A stretch of 7,090 nt of DNA from Desulfobacterales bacterium (GTDB lineage Bacteria; Desulfobacterota; Desulfobacteria; Desulfobacterales; JAFDCJ01), in contig CP070771.1 in the NCBI GenBank assembly GCA_020345785.1, positions 1,207,895 through 1,214,984 of the forward strand, in the 5' to 3' direction. Position numbers and translations under genes: made by a program. Every line of letters begins with the position of its first letter. Position 1 is the first letter of the stretch. Under the pieces are notes generated by a model. It saw only the letters and a list, made by a program, of their open reading frames with translations, had not been told where the DNA came from and ran no database searches. Of this stretch, positions 1-5,576 are shown one piece after another.

Positions 1-1
1 G

Positions 2-151
2 GAAACGCTGGGAGAAGTTGAAGCCGCCAACGCGGTCGAAGCTGCGGTCAAAGTGGTGACCGGTACCAAGATCAAAAGTCTGTCGGCCGGAAAAATGGGC
101 TACACCACCAGCGAGGTCGGCGATCTGGTAGCCGGGTATATCCAAACTTGA
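2..151 (+). CDS. C-terminal end of an isocitrate/isopropylmalate dehydrogenase-family protein (5' end outside window)
   Basis: An open frame enters at the left edge and runs 49 codons to a TGA at 149-151. The peptide begins ETLGEVEAANAVEAAVKVV and contains TSEVGDLVAGYI near its end. An LGE-x-EAA-x-A-x-EAA helix followed by a Gly/Thr-rich turn and T-S-E-V-G-D is the usual C-terminus of the NAD(P)-dependent beta-decarboxylating dehydrogenases (isocitrate, 3-isopropylmalate, homoisocitrate, tartrate/D-malate). These oxidise a 2-hydroxy acid and decarboxylate it to a 2-oxo acid in the cytoplasm. The catalytic residues lie upstream of the window, so the substrate class cannot be chosen. The following TRAP receptor gene starts 26 nt after the stop, which suggests one transcript and a catabolic rather than leucine-biosynthetic role. 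That role is inference. Confidence 0.8.
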   Translation, partial: ETLGEVEAANAVEAAVKVVTGTKIKSLSAGKMGYTTSEVGDLVAGYIQT

Positions 152-162
152 AAACAACCCAC

Positions 163-170
163 GAGAGGAG
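163..170 (+). promoter_or_regulatory. Ribosome binding site that fixes the dctP start at 178
   Basis: GAGAGGAG lies 7 nt before the ATG at 178. It decides against the in-frame TTG at 148, which would overlap the preceding stop codon and add ten charged residues in front of the signal peptide. Confidence 0.75.
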
Positions 171-177
171 ACGAAAA

Positions 178-1161
178 ATGAAGAAGAAATTGGTCTTGAT
201 CGGATTGGCAATTTCCATCGTCCTATCCCTATGTATCGGAAATTCCTTGGCGGCCGAATTCGACATCGATGTCAACTGCACTATGAAACCCGGCGGCTCG
301 GAAGAGGCGGCCATTAAAAAATTCAAGGAAATTGTCGAGCAAAAATCCAACGGCCGGATGAACGTTAAAATCTTCATGAGCGGCCAGCTCGGCAAAGAAA
401 AAGCCGTGCTGGAATTGATGAAGATCGGTCAAACCCAAATGGCGCTCACCGGCGGCATTTTCCGTACCATGTTCGCCAAGTCCTATGACCCCATTACCAT
501 TCCCTTCTATCTGCCGACATGGGAAGTGGTGCAGGCCTACTTGGAAGGTCCCATGGGGAAAAAGATCGGCCAGTTGGCGGCTGAAAAAGGAGGTGTCTTC
601 GACTTCGGCCCTCAAAAGCGTGCCGCGCGGCACATGACCTCCAACAGAATAATCAAGGGACCCGATGATATCAAAGGCTTGAAAATGCGGCTGCCGGCCA
701 TCCCCATCTGGGTGGATGTTTGGAAACAGTTGGGGGCTTTGCCAACCGTCATTCCGGCACCGGAGATCTACCTGGCCATGAAGACCGGACAGGTTGATGC
801 CCACGAAAATTCACTGGTATCCCCCTACTCCCGGAAATTGTGGGAAGTACAAAAGTATATCATCTTAACCGGTCATGTTTACTTCCCCTGGCACTGGGTC
901 GCCAGCAAGAAGTGGTTTGACGGCCTGTCCGCCGAAGATCAGAAGCTCATCAACGATGCTGTTCAGGAAGCACGGGCCTACGGCACCCGGATAGAAGACG
1001 AAAAGGATGCTTTCTACGCAGACGAGCTGAAAAAACATGGCATGCAATTTATCACCCCGGACAACAAGGCCATTCGCGCCCAGGCCATGCCGGCCATCCA
1101 GCGAGCGGTCGCGGAACTGGCACCTGAAGTGGCCGCCGAGGTGGAACAAATCACCCCCTGA
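178..1161 (+). CDS. dctP: TRAP transporter periplasmic substrate-binding protein, DctP family
   Basis: The 327-residue product captures a carboxylate ligand in the periplasm and delivers it to the DctQM membrane complex. Residues 1-26 form a Sec signal peptide: MKKK, a hydrophobic core, then S-L-A-A with cleavage expected after residue 25 or 26. Cys19 is not in a lipobox because Leu precedes it. DctP hallmarks follow in order: FKEIVEQKSNGRMNVKIF with SGQLG; DDIKGLKMRLP, whose Arg171 is the usual ligand-carboxylate-binding arginine; a LGALPTVIPAPEIYLAMKTGQVDA-type block, where family members have E-x-Y-x-A-L-x-T-G-x-V-D; and WFDGLSAEDQKLI near the C-terminus. Length is normal for the family. 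The gene follows the dehydrogenase by 26 nt, but its usual partners dctQM begin only 684 nt downstream. The final Pro codon and stop lie inside an 83-bp repeat that recurs at another gene end. The family is secure; the ligand is unknown. Confidence 0.95.
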   Translation: MKKKLVLIGLAISIVLSLCIGNSLAAEFDIDVNCTMKPGGSEEAAIKKFKEIVEQKSNGRMNVKIFMSGQLGKEKAVLELMKIGQTQMALTGGIFRTMFAKSYDPITIPFYLPTWEVVQAYLEGPMGKKIGQLAAEKGGVFDFGPQKRAARHMTSNRIIKGPDDIKGLKMRLPAIPIWVDVWKQLGALPTVIPAPEIYLAMKTGQVDAHENSLVSPYSRKLWEVQKYIILTGHVYFPWHWVASKKWFDGLSAEDQKLINDAVQEARAYGTRIEDEKDAFYADELKKHGMQFITPDNKAIRAQAMPAIQRAVAELAPEVAAEVEQITP

Positions 1162-1238
1162 CCCGGATCAGCCGGTTGGAGTGAAACGGAAATCCCGATT
1201 CATCGGGGAACCAAATAAGAAATTAATCACGAAAGCAC
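1156..1238 (+). repeat. 83-bp dispersed repeat, copy A, overlapping the dctP stop codon
   Basis: By eye this aligns without gaps to the reverse complement of 5494-5576, with 7 mismatches in 83 positions (about 92% identity). It opens with CCCTGACCCG, so it contains the last Pro codon and the stop of dctP. It then runs through GGTTGGAGTGAAACGGAAAT, a hairpin CCCGAT-TC-ATCGGG at 1194-1207, and AGAAATTAATCACGAAAGCAC. The hairpin arms are identical in both copies while the two loop bases differ (TC here, AT in copy B), as expected if the stem is conserved. No open reading frame or transposase is associated. Past 1238 the copies diverge. Confidence 0.85.
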
Positions 1239-1311
1239 GAAAGCACGAAAAGGAGAAAAATCAAATTTCGTGATTTCTATATTTCGTGTTTTCGTGATGA
1301 AAAAAATTTTT
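1226..1311 (+). terminator. CACGAAA/TTTCGTG stem-loop, possible terminator after dctP
   Basis: The arm ATCACGAAAGCACGAAA at 1226-1242 is complementary to TTTCGTGTTTTCGTGAT at 1282-1298 over 17 positions, with one G-U wobble. The left side holds three tandem octamers CACGAAAG/A (1228-1251) and the right side three TTTCGTG units (1267, 1282, 1290). An A-tract and five T residues (1307-1311) follow. A long stem plus T-run fits an intrinsic terminator for the upstream dehydrogenase-dctP transcript. The 39-nt loop and short T-run are imperfect, and the motif may simply be a dispersed palindromic repeat. Confidence 0.45.
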
Positions 1312-1683
1312 GTCACCAGATGCAAACACCTTACGCCATTCATACGCCACCAGCTATACCGGTGAGAATCGAAAAGGGTTTACCCTTACAGCGGGAGTCT
1401 TTTCTGGTTGTCCACACTTTCACAATGCCGCTGGCATATGAATGGAGATAGAAAAAACAATTTTGGCTTATTTTTTATAATCTCGTTGTGTCTGCCGGCG
1501 TAGCGCCCCTTACCGCATCGGTCTGAACACCATAAGATGCAGGTGAATGACGAATCGCTTAAATACACATACACGTCAAACCAGACAGATCAGTGGCGAG
1601 GGTGATCAAAACCTATTGCAGAAAATTACATGGGTACGCTTTCGCAGGAAACACCTATGATGCCGCCAAAATTCTTTATATAC
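1312..1683. other. Non-coding stretch between dctP and dctQ, no gene recognised
   Basis: No frame on either strand gives a protein I recognise or has a convincing ribosome binding site; the short open frames here look random. Visible details are a small palindrome AAGGGT-TT-ACCCTT at 1374-1387, an AT-rich patch at 1450-1482 containing a perfect TATAAT (1476-1481) without a good -35 partner, and a short GGCG-TAG-CGCC hairpin at 1497-1507. If a separate promoter for dctQM exists it probably lies in this stretch, but I cannot place it. Confidence 0.5.
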
Positions 1684-1765
1684 ATCAGCGACCAGTGACA
1701 GAGCGTGGTTCCGGCCCCTTCCAGGGGCCCTCCTCATACCCCCAGCTCTGCTGGCGGTCGCTGAT
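1684..1765 (+). other. Large imperfect stem-loop upstream of dctQ
   Basis: The 82-nt segment folds back on itself. ATCAGCGACC at 1684-1693 is a perfect complement of GGTCGCTGAT at 1756-1765. After a 5 x 5 internal loop, CAGAGC at 1699-1704 pairs with GCTCTG at 1745-1750. The apex holds a perfect hairpin, GGCCCCT-TCC-AGGGGCC, at 1713-1729. Three nested complementary segments are unlikely by chance and suggest a structured leader RNA or a palindromic repeat element. There is no T-run, so it is not a standard terminator, and it matches no RNA family I recognise. Confidence 0.5.
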
Positions 1766-1791
1766 TGCGGGAAGACAACACCTTCAACCAT

Positions 1792-1836
1792 CGAACGATA
1801 TCGTGCCACGCTCCGGCGGAGCACGATATCGATTCG
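1792..1836 (+). promoter_or_regulatory. Hairpin ending next to the dctQ ribosome binding site
   Basis: CGATATCGTGC at 1796-1806 and GCACGATATCG at 1821-1831 are perfect 11-bp inverted arms. CGAA (1792-1795) can extend the stem with TTCG (1833-1836) across a single bulged A. The base of the stem touches the GGAG ribosome binding site at 1837-1840, ten nt before the dctQ ATG. The loop carries CTCC (1811-1814), complementary to that GGAG. It could modulate translation of dctQ or be a protein-binding palindrome; both roles are inference. Confidence 0.45.
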
Positions 1837-1845
1837 GGAGACCCT

Positions 1846-2322
1846 ATGCGACCCCTGATTAAGGCCTATGACATAGGCGCTCTGATCTGTTTTTGTGCCA
1901 TGATGGGCTGTGTGTTGCTGGAAGTGGTGGCCCGTAACATTGTCCATTTTCCCACTACCTGGGCCGAAGAGCTGTCCAGGTTTATGTGCGTATGGACCGT
2001 CTTTCTGGGCGCGGCCGCTGCCTGGGCCCGCAACACCCATATTGTCATCGATATCCTGCCGCGACGGCTCAAAGACCTGCCTAAACGGTTGCTCACTCTC
2101 ATGAATCAAACCCTGAGCGGCATTTTTATCCTGTGTGTCTGGGTCGGGGCGATTTCCATCATGATCGCGCAGTACGAGGCCAAAACAACCGCTCTTGAAA
2201 TCAGCATCAGCTGGTTTTACCTCGGTCTTGCGGTCGGGGCCACCGGCATGCTGATTTTTCATCTGCATCTCATGATCCGCACCGTTCGAAATCCAACAGA
2301 CCTTGAAACGATGGTGAGTTAG
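1846..2322 (+). CDS. dctQ: TRAP transporter small permease, DctQ family
   Basis: The 158-residue inner-membrane protein pairs with DctM and helps dock the DctP receptor. Four hydrophobic segments are visible at about residues 10-30, 42-62, 82-105 and 121-142, the DctQ topology. Between the first two is TTWAEELSRF, followed by a W-T-V-F-L-G-A-A run and ARNTHI, matching the family core W-x-E-E-x-x-R ... FLGAA-x-x-x-R-x-x-x-H. The ATG at 1846 is chosen because GGGAG (1836-1840) precedes it and the product begins at the usual distance from the first helix. An in-frame ATG at 1765 would add 27 hydrophilic residues and overlap the leader hairpins. dctM starts 11 nt after the stop. The family call is firm; the long gap to dctP is atypical. 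Confidence 0.93.
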   Translation: MRPLIKAYDIGALICFCAMMGCVLLEVVARNIVHFPTTWAEELSRFMCVWTVFLGAAAAWARNTHIVIDILPRRLKDLPKRLLTLMNQTLSGIFILCVWVGAISIMIAQYEAKTTALEISISWFYLGLAVGATGMLIFHLHLMIRTVRNPTDLETMVS

Positions 2323-2333
2323 ATGGTGAAGGT

Positions 2334-3629
2334 ATGTTGACGCTCGTTTTTTTCATCGGGTTGCTGATTATCCTATTTGTTCTGGGCATCCCGGTGTGCG
2401 TTTCCATCGGCCTGACCTGTCTTGCCGTGCTCTGGTTTGAAAACGGGCTGATCAATATACCCCTCTCGCTGCTTCCTTTGAAAATGATGCACGGCGTCAA
2501 CAGCTTCCCCTTGCTGGCCGTCCCTTTTTTTATTCTGGCTGCAAATGTGATGAACAAAGGAAGTATTACCCCCCGGATTTTCAATTTCGCCAATTCCCTG
2601 GTCGGTCATCTGCGCGGCGGGCTCGGTCACGTCAATGTATTGGCCAGCATGATCTTTGCCGGCATGTCGGGAACCGCCGTGGCCGACGCGGCCGGTCTCG
2701 GCGCCCTGGAAATCAGAGCCATGCGCGACCAGGGATACCCGCTTAGCTACAGCACGGGTATCACCGGCGCTTCTTCGGTCATCGGCCCCATCATTCCGCC
2801 CAGTGTGGCCATGGTGATCTACGGCTGGCTGAGTGACGTCAGTGTCGGGGCGCTTTTTATCGGCGGGCTGATTCCCGGCGTCCTGCTCGGCTTGGCATTG
2901 ATGATCATGACCTTTGTGCTCTCCTACCGCGTATCCATGCCCATGCAACCCAGGCCGCCCATCACCGAAACCCTGAGGCTGTCCAGACGGGCCCTCCTTT
3001 CCCTGATGACACCGGTGATTATCGTAGGGGGCATCTGGTCGGGTATCTTCACCCCCACCGAATCCGGGGCCGTGGCCAGTGCGTATGCCATAGTTCTAGG
3101 GACTGTTGTTTATCGAGAAATCGGTGTAAAAGAGCTGTTGGAGGTTTTCAAGCACACCATCGAGTTTACGGCCATCATCCTATTTATCATTTCCATCGCC
3201 GGATTGTACGGCTGGCTGCTGGTGCGGCTGCAAATCCCCATGACCCTGGCGGAAGGTGTGGTCAAATTAACCACAAACCCGACGCTCCTGCTTTTGATAC
3301 TGATGGTCTTCTTTCTGATCATCGGCTGTTTCATGTCGGTGATCGAGTCGGTGCTGATCTTCACACCGATCATGGTGCCCATGGTCAAGATGGTAGGCAT
3401 CGACCCGCTTTTTTTCGGGGTAATAATGGTGATCTCCCTGTCCGTGGGAGTGATCACACCGCCGTTTGGAAATGTCATCTATGTGCTGGTGGGCATCACC
3501 GATCAGTCCTTTGAAGCGGTCGTCAAAGCCCTTGTTCCCTTTCTGGTGCCGATTCTGGTGACGATTCTGGTGTTGATACTGTTTCCCGAACTTGTTACCT
3601 ATCTGCCGTACACATGGATCAGCAGGTAA
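2334..3629 (+). CDS. dctM: TRAP transporter large permease, DctM family
   Basis: This 431-residue integral membrane protein is the ion-coupled transport subunit of the TRAP complex. It is hydrophobic throughout, with about a dozen membrane segments. Family signatures include PFFILAANVMNKG; GHLRGGLGHVNVLASMIFAG with the following MSGTAVADAAGLG (from Asn101), part of the ion- and substrate-binding scaffold; IGPIIPPS; the repeat-related motif IFTPTESGAVAS around Thr240-Gly245; and GVITPPFGN around Thr375-Gly379. Length is typical. The ATG at 2334 lies 11 nt after the dctQ stop. The purine-rich GGTGAAGG abuts the start rather than sitting 5-8 nt away, so initiation probably depends on translational coupling to dctQ. 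The lyase gene begins 16 nt downstream. Confidence 0.96.
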   Translation: MLTLVFFIGLLIILFVLGIPVCVSIGLTCLAVLWFENGLINIPLSLLPLKMMHGVNSFPLLAVPFFILAANVMNKGSITPRIFNFANSLVGHLRGGLGHVNVLASMIFAGMSGTAVADAAGLGALEIRAMRDQGYPLSYSTGITGASSVIGPIIPPSVAMVIYGWLSDVSVGALFIGGLIPGVLLGLALMIMTFVLSYRVSMPMQPRPPITETLRLSRRALLSLMTPVIIVGGIWSGIFTPTESGAVASAYAIVLGTVVYREIGVKELLEVFKHTIEFTAIILFIISIAGLYGWLLVRLQIPMTLAEGVVKLTTNPTLLLLILMVFFLIIGCFMSVIESVLIFTPIMVPMVKMVGIDPLFFGVIMVISLSVGVITPPFGNVIYVLVGITDQSFEAVVKALVPFLVPILVTILVLILFPELVTYLPYTWISR

Positions 3630-3645
3630 GACGAGAAAAAGAGCC

Positions 3646-4530
3646 ATGCATATTCAAAAAGAAAAAACCGCTTCTGCAGCCGATCAGTTAAGGCAGCTGT
3701 TGAAACATCCTGAAATCCTTCTGATGGCTGCCTGTTATGACGCGATGTCGGCAAAGCTCGTTGAATCGGCTGGGTTTGCGGCCACATTCATGAGTGGTTT
3801 CGGTGTGGCCGCAACCCGGCCGGGACTGCCGGACACAGGCCTGATCTCCTATGGTGAACTGCTGGATCAGGGCCACAACATCTGCCATGCCGTTTCGATA
3901 CCCGTTCTGGGTGACGGGGATACCGGTTTCGGCAACGAGATGAATGTGAAACGAACCGTGCAGGGCTGCTATCACGCCGGATTTGCATGCGTGATGATCG
4001 AGGACCAGGTGATGCCCAAACGCTGCGGGCATACCGCCGGCAAAGCGGTGGTTGAACGAACTGAAGCGCTGCGGCGCATAAAAGCGGCCGTGGATGTCCG
4101 TGAAGCGGGCGCCGATATCCTGATCATGGCGAGAACCGACGCCAGGGCAACCCTGGGACTTAAAGAAGCGATTGAACGCTGCAAGGCGTTTGTCGATGCG
4201 GGATCGGATATCACTTTTTTAGAGGCGCCCCAAACCGAGGCCGAGATGCGGGCCTATTGTAAAAACGTCTCCGGGTACAAAATGGCCAACCTGATCGAAA
4301 ACGGCAAAACCCCGCTGCTGCCGATCCGCAACCTGGAGGAGATGGGCTACAAGATCGCGGTCTATGCACTGACCCTGCTCAATGCCTCCATCGGGAGCAT
4401 GCAGCAGGCCTTGGCCTGTTTAAAGCGGGGCGAACCGGTGCCGGGTTTGATGAATTTTGAGACCTTACGGCAAATTGTCGGTTTTGAAGCCTACGATGCG
4501 GGGCTTGACCGGTACCATGCTGAAAAATAA
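3646..4530 (+). CDS. Isocitrate lyase/PEP mutase-family lyase (methylisocitrate/dimethylmalate lyase-like)
   Basis: The 294-residue cytoplasmic enzyme belongs to the Mg-dependent ICL/PEP mutase superfamily of (beta/alpha)8 barrels. Metal-binding DGDTGFG is at residues 90-96. The catalytic loop IEDQVMPKRCGH places Cys127 in the K-R-C-G-H signature. MARTDAR (Arg163, Asp165), FLEAPQ (Glu193) and NLIENGKTP (from Asn215) follow in normal order. The intact cysteine points to a carbon-carbon lyase such as methylisocitrate, 2,3-dimethylmalate or isocitrate lyase, and away from superfamily members lacking it. The length matches the short methylisocitrate lyase class, not the larger classical isocitrate lyase. 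Start ATG 3646 follows AAAAAGAG and sits 16 nt after dctM; an upstream in-frame start at 3592 would overlap dctM. Context with a TRAP system suggests cleavage of the imported hydroxy acid or its product. The exact substrate is undetermined. Confidence 0.9.
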   Translation: MHIQKEKTASAADQLRQLLKHPEILLMAACYDAMSAKLVESAGFAATFMSGFGVAATRPGLPDTGLISYGELLDQGHNICHAVSIPVLGDGDTGFGNEMNVKRTVQGCYHAGFACVMIEDQVMPKRCGHTAGKAVVERTEALRRIKAAVDVREAGADILIMARTDARATLGLKEAIERCKAFVDAGSDITFLEAPQTEAEMRAYCKNVSGYKMANLIENGKTPLLPIRNLEEMGYKIAVYALTLLNASIGSMQQALACLKRGEPVPGLMNFETLRQIVGFEAYDAGLDRYHAEK

Positions 4531-5320
4531 AAAAAGCTATCAATGGGATGCAAGCCAGTACGCGCAACATTCCGGTTCACAGTACGCCTGGGGACTTGAA
4601 CTGATAAAAAAGCTGAGGTTGACCGGCCATGAAACCGTACTGGATATCGGCTGCGGGGACGGTAAACTGACGGCGATCATTGCCGATCATCTGCCACAGG
4701 GAAGCGTCATTGGCATCGACAGCTCAAAGGATATGGTTGATCTGGCAAGACGCCGGCATACCGATTATCCGCATTCGCGGCTGGAATTCGAGCATCTGGA
4801 TGTGCGCGAACTGGCTGAAAACAATCGCTTTGACCTTGTATTTTCCAACGCCGCCCTGCACTGGATCAAACATCATCCTCCCGTGCTGTTGCGCATTGAA
4901 AAGGCCCTGAAAAGCGGCGGGCGTCTCCTTTTTCAAATGGGTGGCAAGGGAAATGCCGAGCAGGTGATAGCAGTACTGGATACCTTGATTAAGCAAAAAT
5001 GGGCCGCTTACTTTTCAGAATTTTCGTTCCCATATGGTTTCTATGGCCCGCAGACCTATTCACAATGGCTGGTGGATGCGGGATTGAAAGTCGTGCGGGT
5101 GGAATTGATTGAAAAGGACATGCGTCACCAAGGAAAAGAAGGTTTTGCCGGCTGGATTAGAAGCACATGGTTGCCTTATTTAGAGCGGGTGCCTCCGCAC
5201 ACCAAAGAATTATTTATTGATGACATCGTTGAATCCTATCTTAAAGATCGTCCCCTTGACGATGACGGCACCGTTCATGTGCGAATGAAGCGCTTGGAAG
5301 TGGAAGCGGTGAAACCCTAA
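4517..5320 (+). CDS. SAM-dependent methyltransferase, trans-aconitate 2-methyltransferase-like
   Basis: The 267-residue product is a class I SAM methyltransferase. Motif I is VLDIGCGDG (Asp43-Gly49), the acidic SAM-ribose contact is GIDSS (Asp68), and a post-motif FDLVFSNAALHWI is followed by LKSGGRLLFQMGG. An N-terminal YQWDASQYAQHS, the A-A/S-L-H/Q-W stretch, L-x-F-Q-M, and a tail with YGP-x-x-Y, GWIRSTWLPYL and HVRMKRL resemble the layout of E. coli Tam (252 aa), which esterifies trans-aconitate. ATG 4517 lies inside the 3' end of the lyase gene (14-nt overlap, different frame), implying translational coupling; a longer in-frame start at 4457 would overlap far more. A tricarboxylate methyltransferase next to a tricarboxylate-type lyase is suggestive. 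A small-molecule or quinone methyltransferase is the alternative. Its stop codon sits in an inverted-repeat arm. Confidence 0.85.
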   Translation: MLKNKKSYQWDASQYAQHSGSQYAWGLELIKKLRLTGHETVLDIGCGDGKLTAIIADHLPQGSVIGIDSSKDMVDLARRRHTDYPHSRLEFEHLDVRELAENNRFDLVFSNAALHWIKHHPPVLLRIEKALKSGGRLLFQMGGKGNAEQVIAVLDTLIKQKWAAYFSEFSFPYGFYGPQTYSQWLVDAGLKVVRVELIEKDMRHQGKEGFAGWIRSTWLPYLERVPPHTKELFIDDIVESYLKDRPLDDDGTVHVRMKRLEVEAVKP

Positions 5321-5415
5321 TTAATCCGCCCGGAAAAATAGACCATTCAGGGGTGTAATTTACTCTTTGACAACTGAAGAAAATTATCAAATTCAAGGTC
5401 CGGCGGATTAATTAG
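5317..5415. repeat. 99-bp element with perfect 14-bp terminal inverted repeats
   Basis: CTAATTAATCCGCC at 5317-5330 is the exact reverse complement of GGCGGATTAATTAG at 5402-5415. The left arm contains the TAA stop of the methyltransferase gene. The 71 nt between the arms are AT-rich and non-coding. The form resembles a miniature inverted-repeat element or a long transcript-end stem. No flanking target duplication is obvious, and no T-run follows the right arm closely enough for an intrinsic terminator. Confidence 0.55.
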
Positions 5416-5436
5416 TTTATGCTGCGCATTTTTTCT

Positions 5437-5502
5437 GTTTAACGGGGGTCCTTTCGCCTGCCCCGTTAAACCTTTCATATAAGTTTAACTGGGGTGCTTT
5501 CG
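5437..5502. repeat. GTTTAAC-GGGG hairpin with a flanking direct repeat
   Basis: GTTTAACGGGG at 5437-5447 and CCCCGTTAAAC at 5461-5471 are perfect 11-bp inverted arms with a 13-nt loop. The left unit recurs in direct orientation: 5437-5456 and 5483-5502 match at 18 of 20 positions (GTTTAAC-G/T-GGGGT-C/G-CTTTCG), with a 46-nt period. The second unit runs into the start of copy B of the 83-bp repeat. The hairpin lacks a T-run on either strand. I read this as a small mosaic of palindromic repeats, function unknown. Confidence 0.55.
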
Positions 5503-5576
5503 TGATTAATTTCTTTTTTGGTTTCCCGATATATCGGGATTTCCGTTTCACTCCAACCGACTGGTGCGGGTCAGGG
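5494..5576 (-). repeat. 83-bp dispersed repeat, copy B, overlapping the acyltransferase stop codon
   Basis: This is the inverted partner of 1156-1238, 76 of 83 positions identical without gaps. Read on the minus strand it starts with CCCTGACCCG, giving the last Pro codon and stop of the acyltransferase gene, so it occupies the same place relative to its gene as copy A does to dctP. The internal palindrome CCCGAT-AT-ATCGGG at 5525-5538 is perfect. Beyond the shared AAAGCAC the copy breaks off into the GTTTAAC-GGGG repeat instead of continuing into the CACGAAA stem seen after copy A. Confidence 0.85.

Noticed and set aside
148..177. TTG start for the TRAP receptor ten codons upstream
   Set aside because: It overlaps the previous stop codon, lacks a ribosome binding site and spoils a clean signal peptide. 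ATG 178 has GAGAGGAG at the right distance.
1228..1297. CRISPR-like array from repeated CACGAAA octamers
   Set aside because: The units are 8 bp, adjacent and palindromically arranged, without spacers of constant length.
1476..1481. TATAAT as -10 box of a dctQM promoter
   Set aside because: No acceptable -35 hexamer at 16-18 nt spacing, and the surrounding AT-rich patch makes a chance match likely.
1386..1574. 62-codon minus-strand open frame in the dctP-dctQ gap
   Set aside because: No family resemblance and no convincing start signal. Stretches of this length occur by chance.
1593..1862. 89-codon plus-strand open frame before dctQ
   Set aside because: It has no recognisable protein features and no ribosome binding site, and it spans the stem-loops and the dctQ start.
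1606..2268. 220-codon minus-strand open frame
   Set aside because: It is antisense to dctQ, which matches its family well. The translation is low-complexity and polar, as expected of a shadow frame.
5437..5471. Intrinsic terminator for the methyltransferase operon
   Set aside because: The stem is strong, but no T-run follows it on either strand.
1156..5576. Composite transposon bounded by the 83-bp inverted repeats
   Set aside because: No transposase or integrase lies inside, no target duplication is visible, and each copy is tied to the end of its own gene.
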